Numbered from the stretch's first letter, positions 36,087 to 48,900 are shown. The stretch is 64,000 nucleotides of DNA from JBGMEA01 sp041447245 (GCA_041447245.1 JBGMEA010000026.1:230936-294935), one strand, 5' to 3'. Notes: a model not told the origin generated them from the letters alone. Made by a program: numbers and translations.

Positions 36087-36186
36087 CCTTTATTTGCAAG
36101 ATATTATTTTACGCGGTTTTTCGGCATTCCCCTGTTTGAGATAAAGCAGGTTATGGTACAATGAATGCAAACGATACGGAGTAATC

Positions 36187-39140
<2,954 letters not shown>

Positions 39141-39184
39141 AAAGAATCATATCCATCATTCAATGTCACAACCATGGAGGCATG

Positions 39185-39469
39185 ATGAAATTATCAAATC
39201 AGGATGTCGCTTATACGGCAGGACTGTCCAAGCTGACTTTTGACGAAGCGCAGCAGGAAGGGCTCGCACAAGACCTTTCGGACATTCTGGAATATGCGGC
39301 AAAAATCAATGAACTGGACACCGAATCGGTCAAACCGCTGACGCATGTGCTCGAGAGCGAAAACGTCATGCGCGAAGATATCGTCAAACCTGGGCTGAGT
39401 ATCGAAGAAGTCTTAAGCAATGCACCGGATGAAGACGGTCGGACGATCAGGGTTCCGAAAATGCTGTAG
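39185..39469 (+). CDS. gatC: Aspartyl/glutamyl-tRNA amidotransferase subunit C
   Basis: A 94-aa protein, the small linker subunit of the GatCAB complex that turns Glu-tRNA(Gln) into Gln-tRNA(Gln). Family features are VAYTAGLSKLTFDE, the LSDILEYAAKINELDT helix, and the PLTHVLESENVMREDIV segment. ATG 39185 is better spaced from GGAGG than the ATG three bases earlier. gatA and gatB are not next to it; ispE follows, which is unusual. Confidence 0.92.
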   Translation: MKLSNQDVAYTAGLSKLTFDEAQQEGLAQDLSDILEYAAKINELDTESVKPLTHVLESENVMREDIVKPGLSIEEVLSNAPDEDGRTIRVPKML

Positions 39470-39508
39470 TGGCAGGTTCGGAAAAGAAGTGAGGATTCAC
39501 AGAATTAT

Positions 39509-40384
39509 ATGAAAAAAATGGAAATCAAAGCCCGCGCGAAGATCAATTTGGGGCTTGATATCACATCCGTTCGCAAGGACGGATACCACAACATCAAAAC
39601 CGTCATGCAATCGGTCGGGCTGAGCGATGAACTGACATTCCGCAAATCGGACGAAATATCGATTTCGTGCGACGACGAATCTCTGGAGTGCGGACCGGAG
39701 AATATCATTTACCGTTGCATCGAAGCAATCCGCGTCCATGCGGACATGCCTGATGCGGGACTGAAAGTCGTGCTGGAAAAGCGGATCCCGATGGGAGCAG
39801 GTCTCGGCGGAGGCAGTGCGGACGGCGCGGCCACGCTCGTCGCGTTCAACGAATTGTATGAACTCGGTTATAATGAGGAAACCCTGTGCCGAATCGGGCT
39901 GACGGTCGGAGCGGACATCCCATTTCAGATCAGAGGCGGATGCGCGCTGTGCGAAGGGATCGGAGAGATCATCACACCGATCGAAACCGCGCACGAATAT
40001 CCCTGCGTCATCGTCAAACCAGACATTTCCATCAGCACAAAGGATGCTTATGTCGTGATGGATCAGCAGCCGATCTATGTACGCCCGAACTTTGAAGAAA
40101 TCATTGAAGGACTGAAGCAGCACAACAGGGAAACCATCCAGCGAGGGTTGGTGAACGTTTTCGAAATATATGCTCAGAATCTGAGCGATGAAATACAGGA
40201 CATCAAAAATCTGATGTATGAGCAAAATACAGTTGCCACAAGTATGAGCGGCAGCGGTTCCGCCATCTTCGGCATTTTCGAAACCGAAGAGCAGGCACAA
40301 AGCGCCTACCAGTTTCTTTCCCGGATATACGACAAAGTATGGCTGACGGAATTTCGGGACGCGTCTTTGGAAACAGAAGATTGA
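39509..40384 (+). CDS. ispE: 4-diphosphocytidyl-2-C-methyl-D-erythritol kinase
   Basis: A 291-aa GHMP kinase of the MEP isoprenoid pathway. KARAKINLGLDI and KDGYHNIKTVMQSV are at the start; the ATP loop is PMGAGLGGGSADGA (94-107); the C-terminal block is TSMSGSGSAIFGIF. The start is supported by the family N-terminus; the SD GAGG is rather far. It shares a promoter with gatC. Confidence 0.94.
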   Translation: MKKMEIKARAKINLGLDITSVRKDGYHNIKTVMQSVGLSDELTFRKSDEISISCDDESLECGPENIIYRCIEAIRVHADMPDAGLKVVLEKRIPMGAGLGGGSADGAATLVAFNELYELGYNEETLCRIGLTVGADIPFQIRGGCALCEGIGEIITPIETAHEYPCVIVKPDISISTKDAYVVMDQQPIYVRPNFEEIIEGLKQHNRETIQRGLVNVFEIYAQNLSDEIQDIKNLMYEQNTVATSMSGSGSAIFGIFETEEQAQSAYQFLSRIYDKVWLTEFRDASLETED

Positions 40385-40468
40385 AGATACGCCTGCACCG
40401 CATTTTTCCTTCAAGACAATCTCTTTTTGATTTTGTGCATTGCATACTACAATATATCGTTAAAATGA

Positions 40469-40492
40469 AAAACACGGCATCTGCCGTGTTTT
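40469..40492 (-). terminator. Terminator after the zinc-ribbon gene
   Basis: AACACGGCA pairs with TGCCGTGTT around 2 nt, extended by A/T pairs; the minus strand ends in TTTTCATTTT. It may also act weakly on ispE. Confidence 0.75.
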
Positions 40493-40503
40493 CAATTACT
40501 TGT

Positions 40504-40677
40504 TTACGATTCTTTTGCAACAGTCGTCTGAATGACAGTCGGAATTCCTTTTTCATTTAAACTCATGACTTTGCATTTATTATTAGAGACAAAAATTTCA
40601 GAACAACAGTTGCTGCAAAAATATTTGCGTCTACCTATCTTTCCTAGGAACTTGTATCCGCATTTTGGACAATTCAT
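40504..40677 (-). CDS. Small zinc-ribbon protein (57 aa)
   Basis: The protein begins MNCPKCGYKFLGKIGRRKYF and continues CSNCCSEIF, so two CxxC pairs 17 residues apart form a zinc ribbon of about 25 residues. The remaining 30 residues contain no known motif. AGGAG lies 9 nt before the ATG and a terminator follows the stop, so it is a complete small transcription unit between ispE and the two-component genes. I recognise the fold only; similar ribbons bind RNA, DNA or protein. Confidence 0.8.
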   Translation of the reverse strand: MNCPKCGYKFLGKIGRRKYFCSNCCSEIFVSNNKCKVMSLNEKGIPTVIQTTVAKES

Positions 40678-40802
40678 ATTGCATCACTCCTATTTCTTGA
40701 TTATACACCAAAAATGTCGTTTGTAAAGCTTTTTTTTCAGGGTTCATTATACCCCGGAAAACTTTAATGGAACTTAAATCCCGGTCTAATCTGTTTTCTT
40801 GT

Positions 40803-40841
40803 TTTACATTCGCCGTGATTTCTACTATAATAAGTAGACAG
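40803..40841 (+). promoter_or_regulatory. Promoter of the two-component operon with inverted repeat
   Basis: TTTACA, 17-nt spacer, TATAAT (40826-40831). The -10 lies inside TCTACT-ATAATA-AGTAGA (40821-40838), a 6-bp inverted repeat that could be a regulator site. Confidence 0.55.
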
Positions 40842-40876
40842 AGAAATGGATCGGGAAAACGGAAAGGATAACGGCG

Positions 40877-41560
40877 ATGCGCGTGTTGCTGGTGGAAGAC
40901 GAAGTCGGCATTTCAAAGCCTCTTTGCAAGATACTCGAAAAAAATAATATCCCGACCGATGCGGTATACGACGGAGTATCGGCTTTGATGCAAGTAGAAA
41001 AGAATATCTACGATGTCGTCATTCTCGATATCATGCTGCCGGAAATGGACGGACTTGAAGTGCTGCGGCGGATGCGTCAGAAAAACATAGCAACGCCGGT
41101 ATTGCTGCTGACTGCAAAAGACAGCATCGATGACAAGATTACAGGCTTTGAAAAAGGTGCGGATGATTACGTTACAAAACCGTTTTCAAGCGCGGAACTC
41201 GTTGCACGCGTCAAAGCATTGTCCCGAAGAAGACCCGATCTGCTCAATGAAACAGATCTTTGTTTCGGAGACATTACATTGAATACAAACAATGCCACCG
41301 TGAAGATCGGCGAAAAAACAGAAAGTCTGACTGCAAAAGAGTCTCACATATTGGAAATTCTGATCCGCAACGCCGGCAATATTATTTCCAAAGAATATCT
41401 GCTCGATGCGGTATGGGGGTTCGACAGCGATGCAATCGAAAACACGGTGGAAATATATATTCATTATTTGCGAAAAAAACTGGAACGCAGCCGAACAGTC
41501 AGAATCATTACACAGCGCGGACTCGGTTACATTCTGAAAGAGGATGCCAATGCTGAATAA
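40877..41560 (+). CDS. OmpR-family response regulator
   Basis: A 227-aa regulator. Receiver: acidic pair in VEDEVG, phosphoacceptor Asp in VVILDIMLPEMDG, Thr in LLTAKD, Lys in VTKPF. The winged-helix output domain (about 125-225) ends in RGLGYILK. The stop overlaps the kinase start by 11 nt. The output cannot be predicted; a PhoPR-like role for the phosphate transporter at 46.9 kb is only one possibility. Confidence 0.93.
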   Translation: MRVLLVEDEVGISKPLCKILEKNNIPTDAVYDGVSALMQVEKNIYDVVILDIMLPEMDGLEVLRRMRQKNIATPVLLLTAKDSIDDKITGFEKGADDYVTKPFSSAELVARVKALSRRRPDLLNETDLCFGDITLNTNNATVKIGEKTESLTAKESHILEILIRNAGNIISKEYLLDAVWGFDSDAIENTVEIYIHYLRKKLERSRTVRIITQRGLGYILKEDANAE

Positions 41561-42884
41561 AACGCGCCTGAAAATGACGCTGACGAATTCGGCAGTGTTG
41601 TTTTCGGTGCTTATTTTTATTTCAATTTTCGTATATATCAATGTTACTTACAACACCGTAACCAACACCGACAAAGAATTGATCGATACCGCATACCAGC
41701 TGAAACGGTTGATGCCCCTTCTTCAGCAGACCGCAGACAAATCGGATACGGCACAGCTTCAGGAGGAGTATGATATTTTTATCGAGAAGATCCAGAATGA
41801 TGCCATTTCCTATGTGATCTGGGACGGAAGCGGCAATACCGTCGCAACGGATTATAATTTCAATTTTTCGATTGATCCGCTTTATACCATCAGCCAGGCA
41901 ATTTTTCAAAAAGAGACCCAGGCGGAAAAGCAGGTTACTCAGACCGACGGAGAATATTATATTCATGCATACTATTACGGGGACATGAATGTCCGCATCT
42001 GCACGGCTGTCACAGCGGATGACAACGGAAATATCCGTATTATCCAAACACTCAGCAATATGAACGAAAAAAATAATATGGCGGATCGTTTGCTGCGTAC
42101 GCTGATTCTGTCGGGATTGATCGGATTCACGCTTTCCTTTGTCAGTGGGTACTTTATCGCGGGTAAGGCTATCATACCCATACAAGAGAATATACAAAGG
42201 CAGAAAGAATTTATCGCGGATGCGTCCCATGAGTTGCGCACACCGGTCACAATTATCCGCACCAACCTCGATGTTGTCAAAGCTTCGGAAGACGAGAGTG
42301 TCGCTTCCCAACTCAGTTGGATCGACAACGCGTATGATGAAACGGAGCGGATGGAAAAGCTGATTGCCGACTTGCTGTTTCTTGCCAAAGCGGATCTGAA
42401 CCAACAGGACATGCAGCGCAATGAAATCGAACTCAACCAAACATGCAGAAGTATTGTGGAAAAGCTGATCCCGACAGCAGCGGAAAAATCGATTCACCTG
42501 ATTTATCTGCCTTACGAACAGCCGCTGAGTATCATGGGGGATGCAAACAAAATCAATCAGATGCTCATCAACATTATCGACAACGCCATTCATTACAGTT
42601 ATCCCGACGGGATTGTTCAGATATCCACACAAAAAATCAAAAATGATGCATATATTATGGTAAAAGACGCAGGCATCGGGATTCCAAAGGACGAACTGGA
42701 TCAGATTTTCACGCGCTTTTACAGAACAGACAAGGCGCGCAGCAGACGTGCGGGCGGAACGGGGCTTGGATTGTCCATTGCAAAATGGATAGTTCAGGCA
42801 CACAAGGGAGATATCACAGCAGAAAGCGAAAAAGCGACAGGCACAACCATCACAATTCGTCTGCCGCTCAAAGAAGGAGATTAG
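41550..42884 (+). CDS. Sensor histidine kinase
   Basis: A 444-aa membrane kinase. Two membrane helices (about 10-32 and 183-205) enclose a ~150-residue extracellular sensor domain without a recognised motif. The HisKA block is FIADASHELRTPVTIIRTN; the ATPase domain has NIIDNAIHYS, KDAGIGIP, FYRTDKARS and GTGLGLSIA. ATG 41550 has GAGG 6 nt upstream and lies in the end of the regulator gene. It precedes pcrA by only 3 nt. Confidence 0.93.
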   Translation: MLNKTRLKMTLTNSAVLFSVLIFISIFVYINVTYNTVTNTDKELIDTAYQLKRLMPLLQQTADKSDTAQLQEEYDIFIEKIQNDAISYVIWDGSGNTVATDYNFNFSIDPLYTISQAIFQKETQAEKQVTQTDGEYYIHAYYYGDMNVRICTAVTADDNGNIRIIQTLSNMNEKNNMADRLLRTLILSGLIGFTLSFVSGYFIAGKAIIPIQENIQRQKEFIADASHELRTPVTIIRTNLDVVKASEDESVASQLSWIDNAYDETERMEKLIADLLFLAKADLNQQDMQRNEIELNQTCRSIVEKLIPTAAEKSIHLIYLPYEQPLSIMGDANKINQMLINIIDNAIHYSYPDGIVQISTQKIKNDAYIMVKDAGIGIPKDELDQIFTRFYRTDKARSRRAGGTGLGLSIAKWIVQAHKGDITAESEKATGTTITIRLPLKEGD

Positions 42885-42887
42885 GCA

Positions 42888-45080
42888 ATGAACTTACTCG
42901 AGGGACTCAATGACATGCAACAGAAAGCGGTGCAGACCATCAACGGACCGCTTCTGATTTTAGCGGGAGCCGGCAGCGGCAAAACCCGCACCATTATCCA
43001 CAGGATTGCCTACATTCTCCAGAATACAGGCACGCAGCCCTATCGCATACTCGCGCTGACATTCACGAACAAGGCAGCGGGAGAAATGAAGGAACGAATC
43101 CGCGCCTTCGGCATCCCCGACATCGACGAAATGTGGATGGGCACATTCCATTCCATCTGCGCCAGGATCCTGCGCTATGACGCGGACAAAATCGGATTTA
43201 ACCGCAATTTCACCATCTATGACGAGCAGGATACGAAAGCGCTTGTGACAAAATGCATCGAGGAATTGCAGATCAACACGCGGGATATGACCCCGGCTCT
43301 GGTGAAAGACGTGCTCTCCAAGGCTAAGGACAATGCCATTGCGCCGGATGATTTTGCTGCGCTTTATCAGGATAATGTCCGCTACGAAACCATCGCGAAA
43401 ATCTATAAAATGTACCAGAAAAAGCTTAAAGAAAACAACGCCATGGATTTTGACGATCTGCTTTTCCATACACTCACCTTAATGAGAGAGTGCCCGGAAG
43501 TATTGGAGCATTATCAAAACCGATTTGAATATATTCTCATCGACGAATATCAGGATACCAACCATCTGCAGTATGAAATTACGACCATGATCGCGCAGAA
43601 AAAGAAAAACATCTGCGTGTGCGGCGACGACGATCAAAGCATTTACGGCTGGAGAGGAGCGGATATCCGCAACATTCTCGATTTCGAAGAGGATTACCCC
43701 GATGCGACCGTCATCCGTCTGGAGCAAAATTACCGCAGCACGGATGTGATTCTGAAGGCGGCGAACGAAGTCATTTCCAACAACGAATCACGCAAAGGCA
43801 AGAAACTGTGGACAACGAGAACCGGAGGAGAAAAAATCGATCTGATCCAATCTTCCCGCGATCTGGAAGAAGCGGATGTCATTGCCCGGGAAATCGAAAA
43901 ACTGCATAACAATCAGGTGATGTATGGAGAAATGGCGGTGCTGTACCGCATCAATGCACAGTCCCGTATTCTGGAAGAAAGCCTGCTCCGCAGAGGCATT
44001 CCCTATCAGATCATCGGCGGCACGCGTTTCTATGATCGAATGGAAGTCAAAGATATCCTGGCTTATCTCAAGCTGTCGATCAACCGTATGGACGGCATTG
44101 CCTTTATACGCGCAATCGGAGCACCGAAACGAGGAATCGGTGCGGCAAGCTTCGAAAAGCTGGAAGAATATGCGCAGTTCAAAAACATTGATCTTGTGCA
44201 GGCTTGTCTGGAAGCCGAGCACATTCCGACCCTGTCCGCCTCCGCGAGGCAGAAACTGAGCACCTTCGGCATTTTCATTGATGCGCTTTATGAAACCGCT
44301 CAGGAAGAATCGCTGCACGATGCGGTGGAAAAAGTCGTCAAAGAAAGCGGCTACATGCAGATGCTGCAGGACGGAAAACTCGAAAACAAAGAAACCCGCA
44401 TGGAAAACCTGCACGAATTGATTAACGCGGCGGAAGAATTCGAAGATACCAGTGAAGACGCTTCACTGGAAGCATTCCTCGAAAATGCGGCACTGATCGC
44501 AGGAGCGGACATCATGAGCCGCGACGAAGGGCAGGTGCTGCTCATGACGATGCACAACTCGAAAGGGCTCGAATTCCGTGTGGTATTCGTGCCGGGTCTG
44601 GAAGAAGGAATTTTCCCGCTGCCGAAAGCGATGGAAAACCCGAACGAGCTCGAAGAAGAACGCAGACTGTGCTATGTCGCCATCACCCGCGCGATGGAAA
44701 AGCTTTACCTTTCCTATGCACAGTATCGCAAAGTGTTCGGTTCCGGCGAATACCGATTGCCTTCGCGTTTTCTCAAGGAAATTCCGCAGGATCTGATCCA
44801 TATCCATACAAGTTCGGGCAATGTTTCGATCCAACAACCGGCTCTTCCCGCACAGACCAGAGCCATCGGCGCAGTGCCGACAAAGCTGAAGGAAGTGACA
44901 AAGGCTGCCGTCTCCGACAGCAATTTCAACACGGGCGACAAGATACTGCATCCGTCCTGGGGCGAAGGCACCATTGTCTCAATGGACAATTCAGGAGACG
45001 ATGCCGTCATCACTGCGGCGTTTGCGGGGCTCGGCATCAAAAAATTCGTGCTGGGCTACGCGAAGATCAAAAAAATCTGA
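42888..45080 (+). CDS. pcrA: UvrD/PcrA-type DNA helicase
   Basis: A 730-aa superfamily 1A helicase for repair and replication. Walker A is GAGSGKT (27-33); motif II is IDEYQDTN; GDDDQSIYGWRGAD, LEQNYRS, TMHNSKGLEF and VAITRAMEKLYL are further motifs. A short Tudor-like C-terminal module (FNTGDKILHPSWGEGTIV) is the RNA polymerase-binding part of PcrA. AAGGAG precedes the ATG. Its usual neighbour ligA is 4 kb upstream here. Confidence 0.95.
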   Translation: MNLLEGLNDMQQKAVQTINGPLLILAGAGSGKTRTIIHRIAYILQNTGTQPYRILALTFTNKAAGEMKERIRAFGIPDIDEMWMGTFHSICARILRYDADKIGFNRNFTIYDEQDTKALVTKCIEELQINTRDMTPALVKDVLSKAKDNAIAPDDFAALYQDNVRYETIAKIYKMYQKKLKENNAMDFDDLLFHTLTLMRECPEVLEHYQNRFEYILIDEYQDTNHLQYEITTMIAQKKKNICVCGDDDQSIYGWRGADIRNILDFEEDYPDATVIRLEQNYRSTDVILKAANEVISNNESRKGKKLWTTRTGGEKIDLIQSSRDLEEADVIAREIEKLHNNQVMYGEMAVLYRINAQSRILEESLLRRGIPYQIIGGTRFYDRMEVKDILAYLKLSINRMDGIAFIRAIGAPKRGIGAASFEKLEEYAQFKNIDLVQACLEAEHIPTLSASARQKLSTFGIFIDALYETAQEESLHDAVEKVVKESGYMQMLQDGKLENKETRMENLHELINAAEEFEDTSEDASLEAFLENAALIAGADIMSRDEGQVLLMTMHNSKGLEFRVVFVPGLEEGIFPLPKAMENPNELEEERRLCYVAITRAMEKLYLSYAQYRKVFGSGEYRLPSRFLKEIPQDLIHIHTSSGNVSIQQPALPAQTRAIGAVPTKLKEVTKAAVSDSNFNTGDKILHPSWGEGTIVSMDNSGDDAVITAAFAGLGIKKFVLGYAKIKKI

Positions 45081-45111
45081 TCGCTGCAATCAATCACAAT
45101 CAAACATACAA

Positions 45112-45142
45112 AAGCCATCCCAAACGGGATGGCTTATTTTTA
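45112..45142. terminator. Bidirectional terminator, pcrA / metK
   Basis: AAGCCATCCC (45112-45121) pairs with GGGATGGCTT (45126-45135); ATTTTT follows on plus and TTTTG on minus. Confidence 0.88.
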
Positions 45143-45158
45143 TGAAGCATTCGAATGA

Positions 45159-46334
<1,176 letters not shown>

Positions 46335-46378
46335 AAGTCTACCTCCTAAAGTAACACCCCGGAGTCGGATTACTGCAA

Positions 46379-46402
46379 TAAAAAAACCTCCCAATGAGGC
46401 TT
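46379..46402 (-). terminator. Riboswitch-controlled terminator before metK
   Basis: On the minus strand GCCTC-ATTGG-GAGGT (with a GU-extended base) is followed by seven T. The 5' arm CCTCAT (46394-46399) is also fully complementary to ATGAGG (46412-46417), the 3' strand of aptamer helix P1, so antiterminator and aptamer exclude each other. Confidence 0.85.
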
Positions 46403-46411
46403 CGATGCTAT

Positions 46412-46524
46412 CCTCATCATCCAGAATTTCTTCTGTAGGTCTTAGCACCGTGCCGCACGTTTTATACGCGAGGTCGGTTGCCGGGCTTCATCGTGCCTAG
46501 TCACTCAGCCGCTCTTAATAAGGG
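46412..46524 (-). ncRNA. SAM-I (S-box) riboswitch aptamer
   Basis: The minus strand carries the S-box core in order: CTTATTAAGAG at the 5' end, then GATGAAGCCCGGCAACC, then GGTGCTAA and a CCTACAG segment. P1 forms between CCTTAT (near 46523-46518) and ATGAGG (46417-46412) with one GU pair. SAM binding should stabilise P1, free the terminator arm and stop metK transcription, giving feedback by the product. Confidence 0.93.
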
Positions 46525-46545
46525 TGTTTATGTAATTGTGCATTT

Positions 46546-46574
46546 ATTGTATCACAAAACGATTTGCGATACAA
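46546..46574 (-). promoter_or_regulatory. metK promoter
   Basis: Minus strand TTGTAT, 17-nt spacer, TACAAT, placing the transcript start about 15 nt before the riboswitch. Confidence 0.6.
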
Positions 46575-46614
46575 TATCTCTCTGTTTTTCTTATCGGTCG
46601 ATTGGAGATTTTGT
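46558..46614. repeat. Direct repeat copy A (upstream of metK)
   Basis: AACGATTTGC(G/A)ATACAATATC and the following CTCTCTGTTTTTCTTATCGG are shared almost exactly with 48748-48805. Weaker similarity continues to about 46690 (CAATTAACGAG here, CAATTGACGAG there). The copy includes the metK -35 box. Confidence 0.8.
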
Positions 46615-46832
46615 TTAATACCCTTTAAAAAATAGAATTTAATGAAGAAAAATTTAATTTTTGTAATATGCTCAATTAACGAGCATTTTCAAATTTACCG
46701 ACAATGACATGGTTCACGATTGATACGATACTGTTTATTCATAATATTAATCGGAGATTGCAATGGAATCGCCGAATTCGATGAACAATTCTTTTTTATA
46801 AAAGGCTGTCCGATGTAAACCTTTTCTGTTTT

Positions 46833-46881
46833 TGAAAAATAATTGTAATATTAATGTAAAATTTATGTGGTATGGTATACT
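46833..46881 (+). promoter_or_regulatory. Pho-box-like repeats and promoter of the PiT gene
   Basis: Four 6-mers sit exactly 11 bp apart: TGAAAA (46833), TGTAAT (46844), TGTAAA (46855) and TGTGGT (46866). An extended -10, TGGTATACT, follows with TATACT at 46876-46881. Eleven-base spacing of such hexamers is the mark of PhoB/PhoP sites, and the gene downstream is a phosphate transporter. Two of the four repeats match well, two poorly. Confidence 0.5.
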
Positions 46882-46918
46882 TTAACTGAAATATTATTGA
46901 TAGGATTGTAGCGAAAGT

Positions 46919-47923
46919 ATGTCAACTGGACTGATAATCGTGATCGCACTGGTGTGCGGATCAATTTTTGTAAACGGATGGACCGATGCACCGAATGCAA
47001 TTGCAACCGTTGTATCTACCCGTGTATTAAACCCCAAACTTGCAATTGTGCTTGGAGCGCTGTTTAATTTGCTGGGGGTTTTTTTAATGGGAACTGCGGT
47101 TGCGACAACAACCGCAAATATCGTGACGATCGGAACGGGAACCGACGCCCTTGTGACATTGGGAGCCGCACAGCTGGCCATTGTGCTTTGGGCTGTTTCC
47201 GCATGGAAATTCGGAATTCCGACAAGTGAGAGCCACGCATTGATTGCAGGGCTCATGGGAGCAGGCATTTCTTTAAACGGTTGGAGCGCTTTCAACTGGG
47301 GCCCATTTCAAAAAGTACTGATCGGGCTTGGAATCTCAACCTTCGTCGGATTTGTATTCGGGTTTTTGGCCACAAAGTTGGTCGAAATCTTGTTCAAGAA
47401 TGTAAAGCGCCGCAGTGCAAACAAGTTTTTTTCGGTCGGACAGATGATCAGTGCTTCCGCGATGGCCTTCAGCCACGGAGCGCAGGACGGTCAAAAGTTT
47501 ATGGGTGTCTTCTATCTGGCTTTGGTAATCGGCGGGATATACAGTTATCCCGAAGGCAGTACAATGAATATTCCGGTCTGGATTATGCTGATGTGTTCCC
47601 TGATTATGGCATTCGGCACATCCATCGGGGGATACCGCATCATCAAAACGATGGGCATGGAAATGGTTCAGCTGGAAAAATATCAGGGGTTTGCAGCGGA
47701 AGTCGTTGCATCGGCAAGTATGATTGCGGCCACGGTTTATGGAATTCCGCTCAGCACGACAAACACGAAAGCGACCGCCATGATGGGGGCGGGTGCGTCA
47801 AAAGGAATCGGAGCCGTCAACTGGGGAATCGCAAAAGAAATGATACTGGCGTGGGTTTTAACGTTTCCTGCCTGTATGATACTGGGATATGTATTTGCAA
47901 CATTATTCAGGATGATATTTTAA
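46919..47923 (+). CDS. PiT family inorganic phosphate transporter
   Basis: A 334-aa membrane protein with about ten helices. The PiT signatures are present twice: FVNGWTDAPNAIATVVSTR near the N-terminus and AFSHGAQDGQKFMGVF in the middle, with the GIPTSESHALIAGLMG and IPLSTTNTKATAMMG repeats. PiT carriers move metal-phosphate driven by protons or sodium. The downstream DUF47 gene, 14 nt away, is the usual partner. The SD before ATG 46919 is weak. Confidence 0.94.
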   Translation: MSTGLIIVIALVCGSIFVNGWTDAPNAIATVVSTRVLNPKLAIVLGALFNLLGVFLMGTAVATTTANIVTIGTGTDALVTLGAAQLAIVLWAVSAWKFGIPTSESHALIAGLMGAGISLNGWSAFNWGPFQKVLIGLGISTFVGFVFGFLATKLVEILFKNVKRRSANKFFSVGQMISASAMAFSHGAQDGQKFMGVFYLALVIGGIYSYPEGSTMNIPVWIMLMCSLIMAFGTSIGGYRIIKTMGMEMVQLEKYQGFAAEVVASASMIAATVYGIPLSTTNTKATAMMGAGASKGIGAVNWGIAKEMILAWVLTFPACMILGYVFATLFRMIF

Positions 47924-47937
47924 AGAGGTAAATAGAA

Positions 47938-48564
47938 ATGGCTAATTTCAGCAGAAAAAGCGTAGATTATTTTGAAATGTTTGCCGAGGGCAGCATGATT
48001 TGTCTCGAAGCGGCAAAAAAACTTCAGTCGGCATTTGCCGATGGAACGATTAACGAAACCGAGCTCAAGATGGTGAAAGATGCGGAGCACAAAGGTGACA
48101 AGCATGTTCATCAATGTCTGAAGGTAATTGAAGTGGCCTTCATTACGCCGATTGACAGAACGGATATTATCGAGATTTTAAAAGGAATCGAAAATATTAC
48201 GGACAGCATCGATGACATCGCAAATCATATTCACATTATGTGTGTGAATGAGGCAAACGAATATCTGATCAAGTTTGTAGACTACATTGTCGAGTCCTGC
48301 GAAAAATTATGTGAACTGATGAAGGAGCTCAAGAAATTTAAGAAGAGTTTAAAAACGATTCTGGAGTTGATTATTGAAATCAACCGAATCGAAGAAGACG
48401 GGGATCGCACATATTTTGACAGCATGAAAGACCTATTCGCGAATGAAAGCGACCCGATCACCATCATTAAAAACAAAGAGTTATATCATTTGATGGAACA
48501 TTCTCTGGACTGCTGCGAAGACGTGGCAGACATGGTAGAAAAAATATTGGTAGCAAAAACCTGA
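47938..48564 (+). CDS. DUF47/PhoU-like accessory protein of PiT transporter
   Basis: A 208-aa all-helical protein of the DUF47 family (YkaA/Pit accessory protein), related to PhoU. Two PhoU-like helical repeats carry acidic metal-binding patches (KDAEHKGDKHVHQCL; TDSIDDIANHI; NRIEEDGDRTYFDSM). It probably controls or gates the transporter encoded just before it. GAGG precedes the ATG; a strong terminator follows. Confidence 0.9.
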   Translation: MANFSRKSVDYFEMFAEGSMICLEAAKKLQSAFADGTINETELKMVKDAEHKGDKHVHQCLKVIEVAFITPIDRTDIIEILKGIENITDSIDDIANHIHIMCVNEANEYLIKFVDYIVESCEKLCELMKELKKFKKSLKTILELIIEINRIEEDGDRTYFDSMKDLFANESDPITIIKNKELYHLMEHSLDCCEDVADMVEKILVAKT

Positions 48565-48610
48565 GAAAAACGGCATTCGGAAACGGAAGTCTTCAGAGCA
48601 CAGAAAAAGG

Positions 48611-48657
48611 AACCCCCTAACTCAAGCAGAAAAGCGAGAGTTAGGGGGTTGTTTCTT
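48611..48657 (+). terminator. Terminator after PiT-DUF47
   Basis: AACCCCCTAACTC (48611-48623) pairs with GAGTTAGGGGGTT (48638-48650); GTTTCTTT follows. Confidence 0.88.
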
Positions 48658-48747
48658 TATTGAGAAAAACAGTTCGGCTCAGGTTTGGAACAACCATTCT
48701 TTCAATGCTAACCCGATTGATGACATGATCCGGAATTTCTTCCGCAG

Positions 48748-48805
48748 AACGATTTGCAATACAATATCTCTCTGTTTTTCTTATCGGACGGTTGGGGGAT
48801 TTCGT
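48748..48805. repeat. Direct repeat copy B (left edge of accessory island)
   Basis: Second copy of the metK-upstream sequence at 46558-46614, about 43 nearly identical bases followed by weaker similarity to about 48882. It lies after the PiT-DUF47 terminator and marks the left edge of the A+T-rich island. Copy B lacks the matching -10 of metK. Confidence 0.8.
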
Positions 48806-48871
48806 TAGGTGGGGATTGAGGGTTGATATCAGAACTGATGTATAATTTTGTGTGATATTGTATACGTTCAA

Positions 48872-48900
48872 TTGACGAGTGGAAGAAATTGGAATATAAT
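48872..48900 (+). promoter_or_regulatory. Promoter of the island membrane-protein gene
   Basis: TTGACG, 17-nt spacer, TATAAT: a near-consensus promoter about 60 nt before ATG 48962. The equivalent place in copy A (TTAACG, 17 nt, CGACAA) looks like a decayed version. Confidence 0.65.

Noticed and set aside
46335..46448. N-terminal extension of MetK by 38 residues
   Set aside because: The region is the riboswitch expression platform; AGGAGG and the family N-terminus place the start at TTG 46334.
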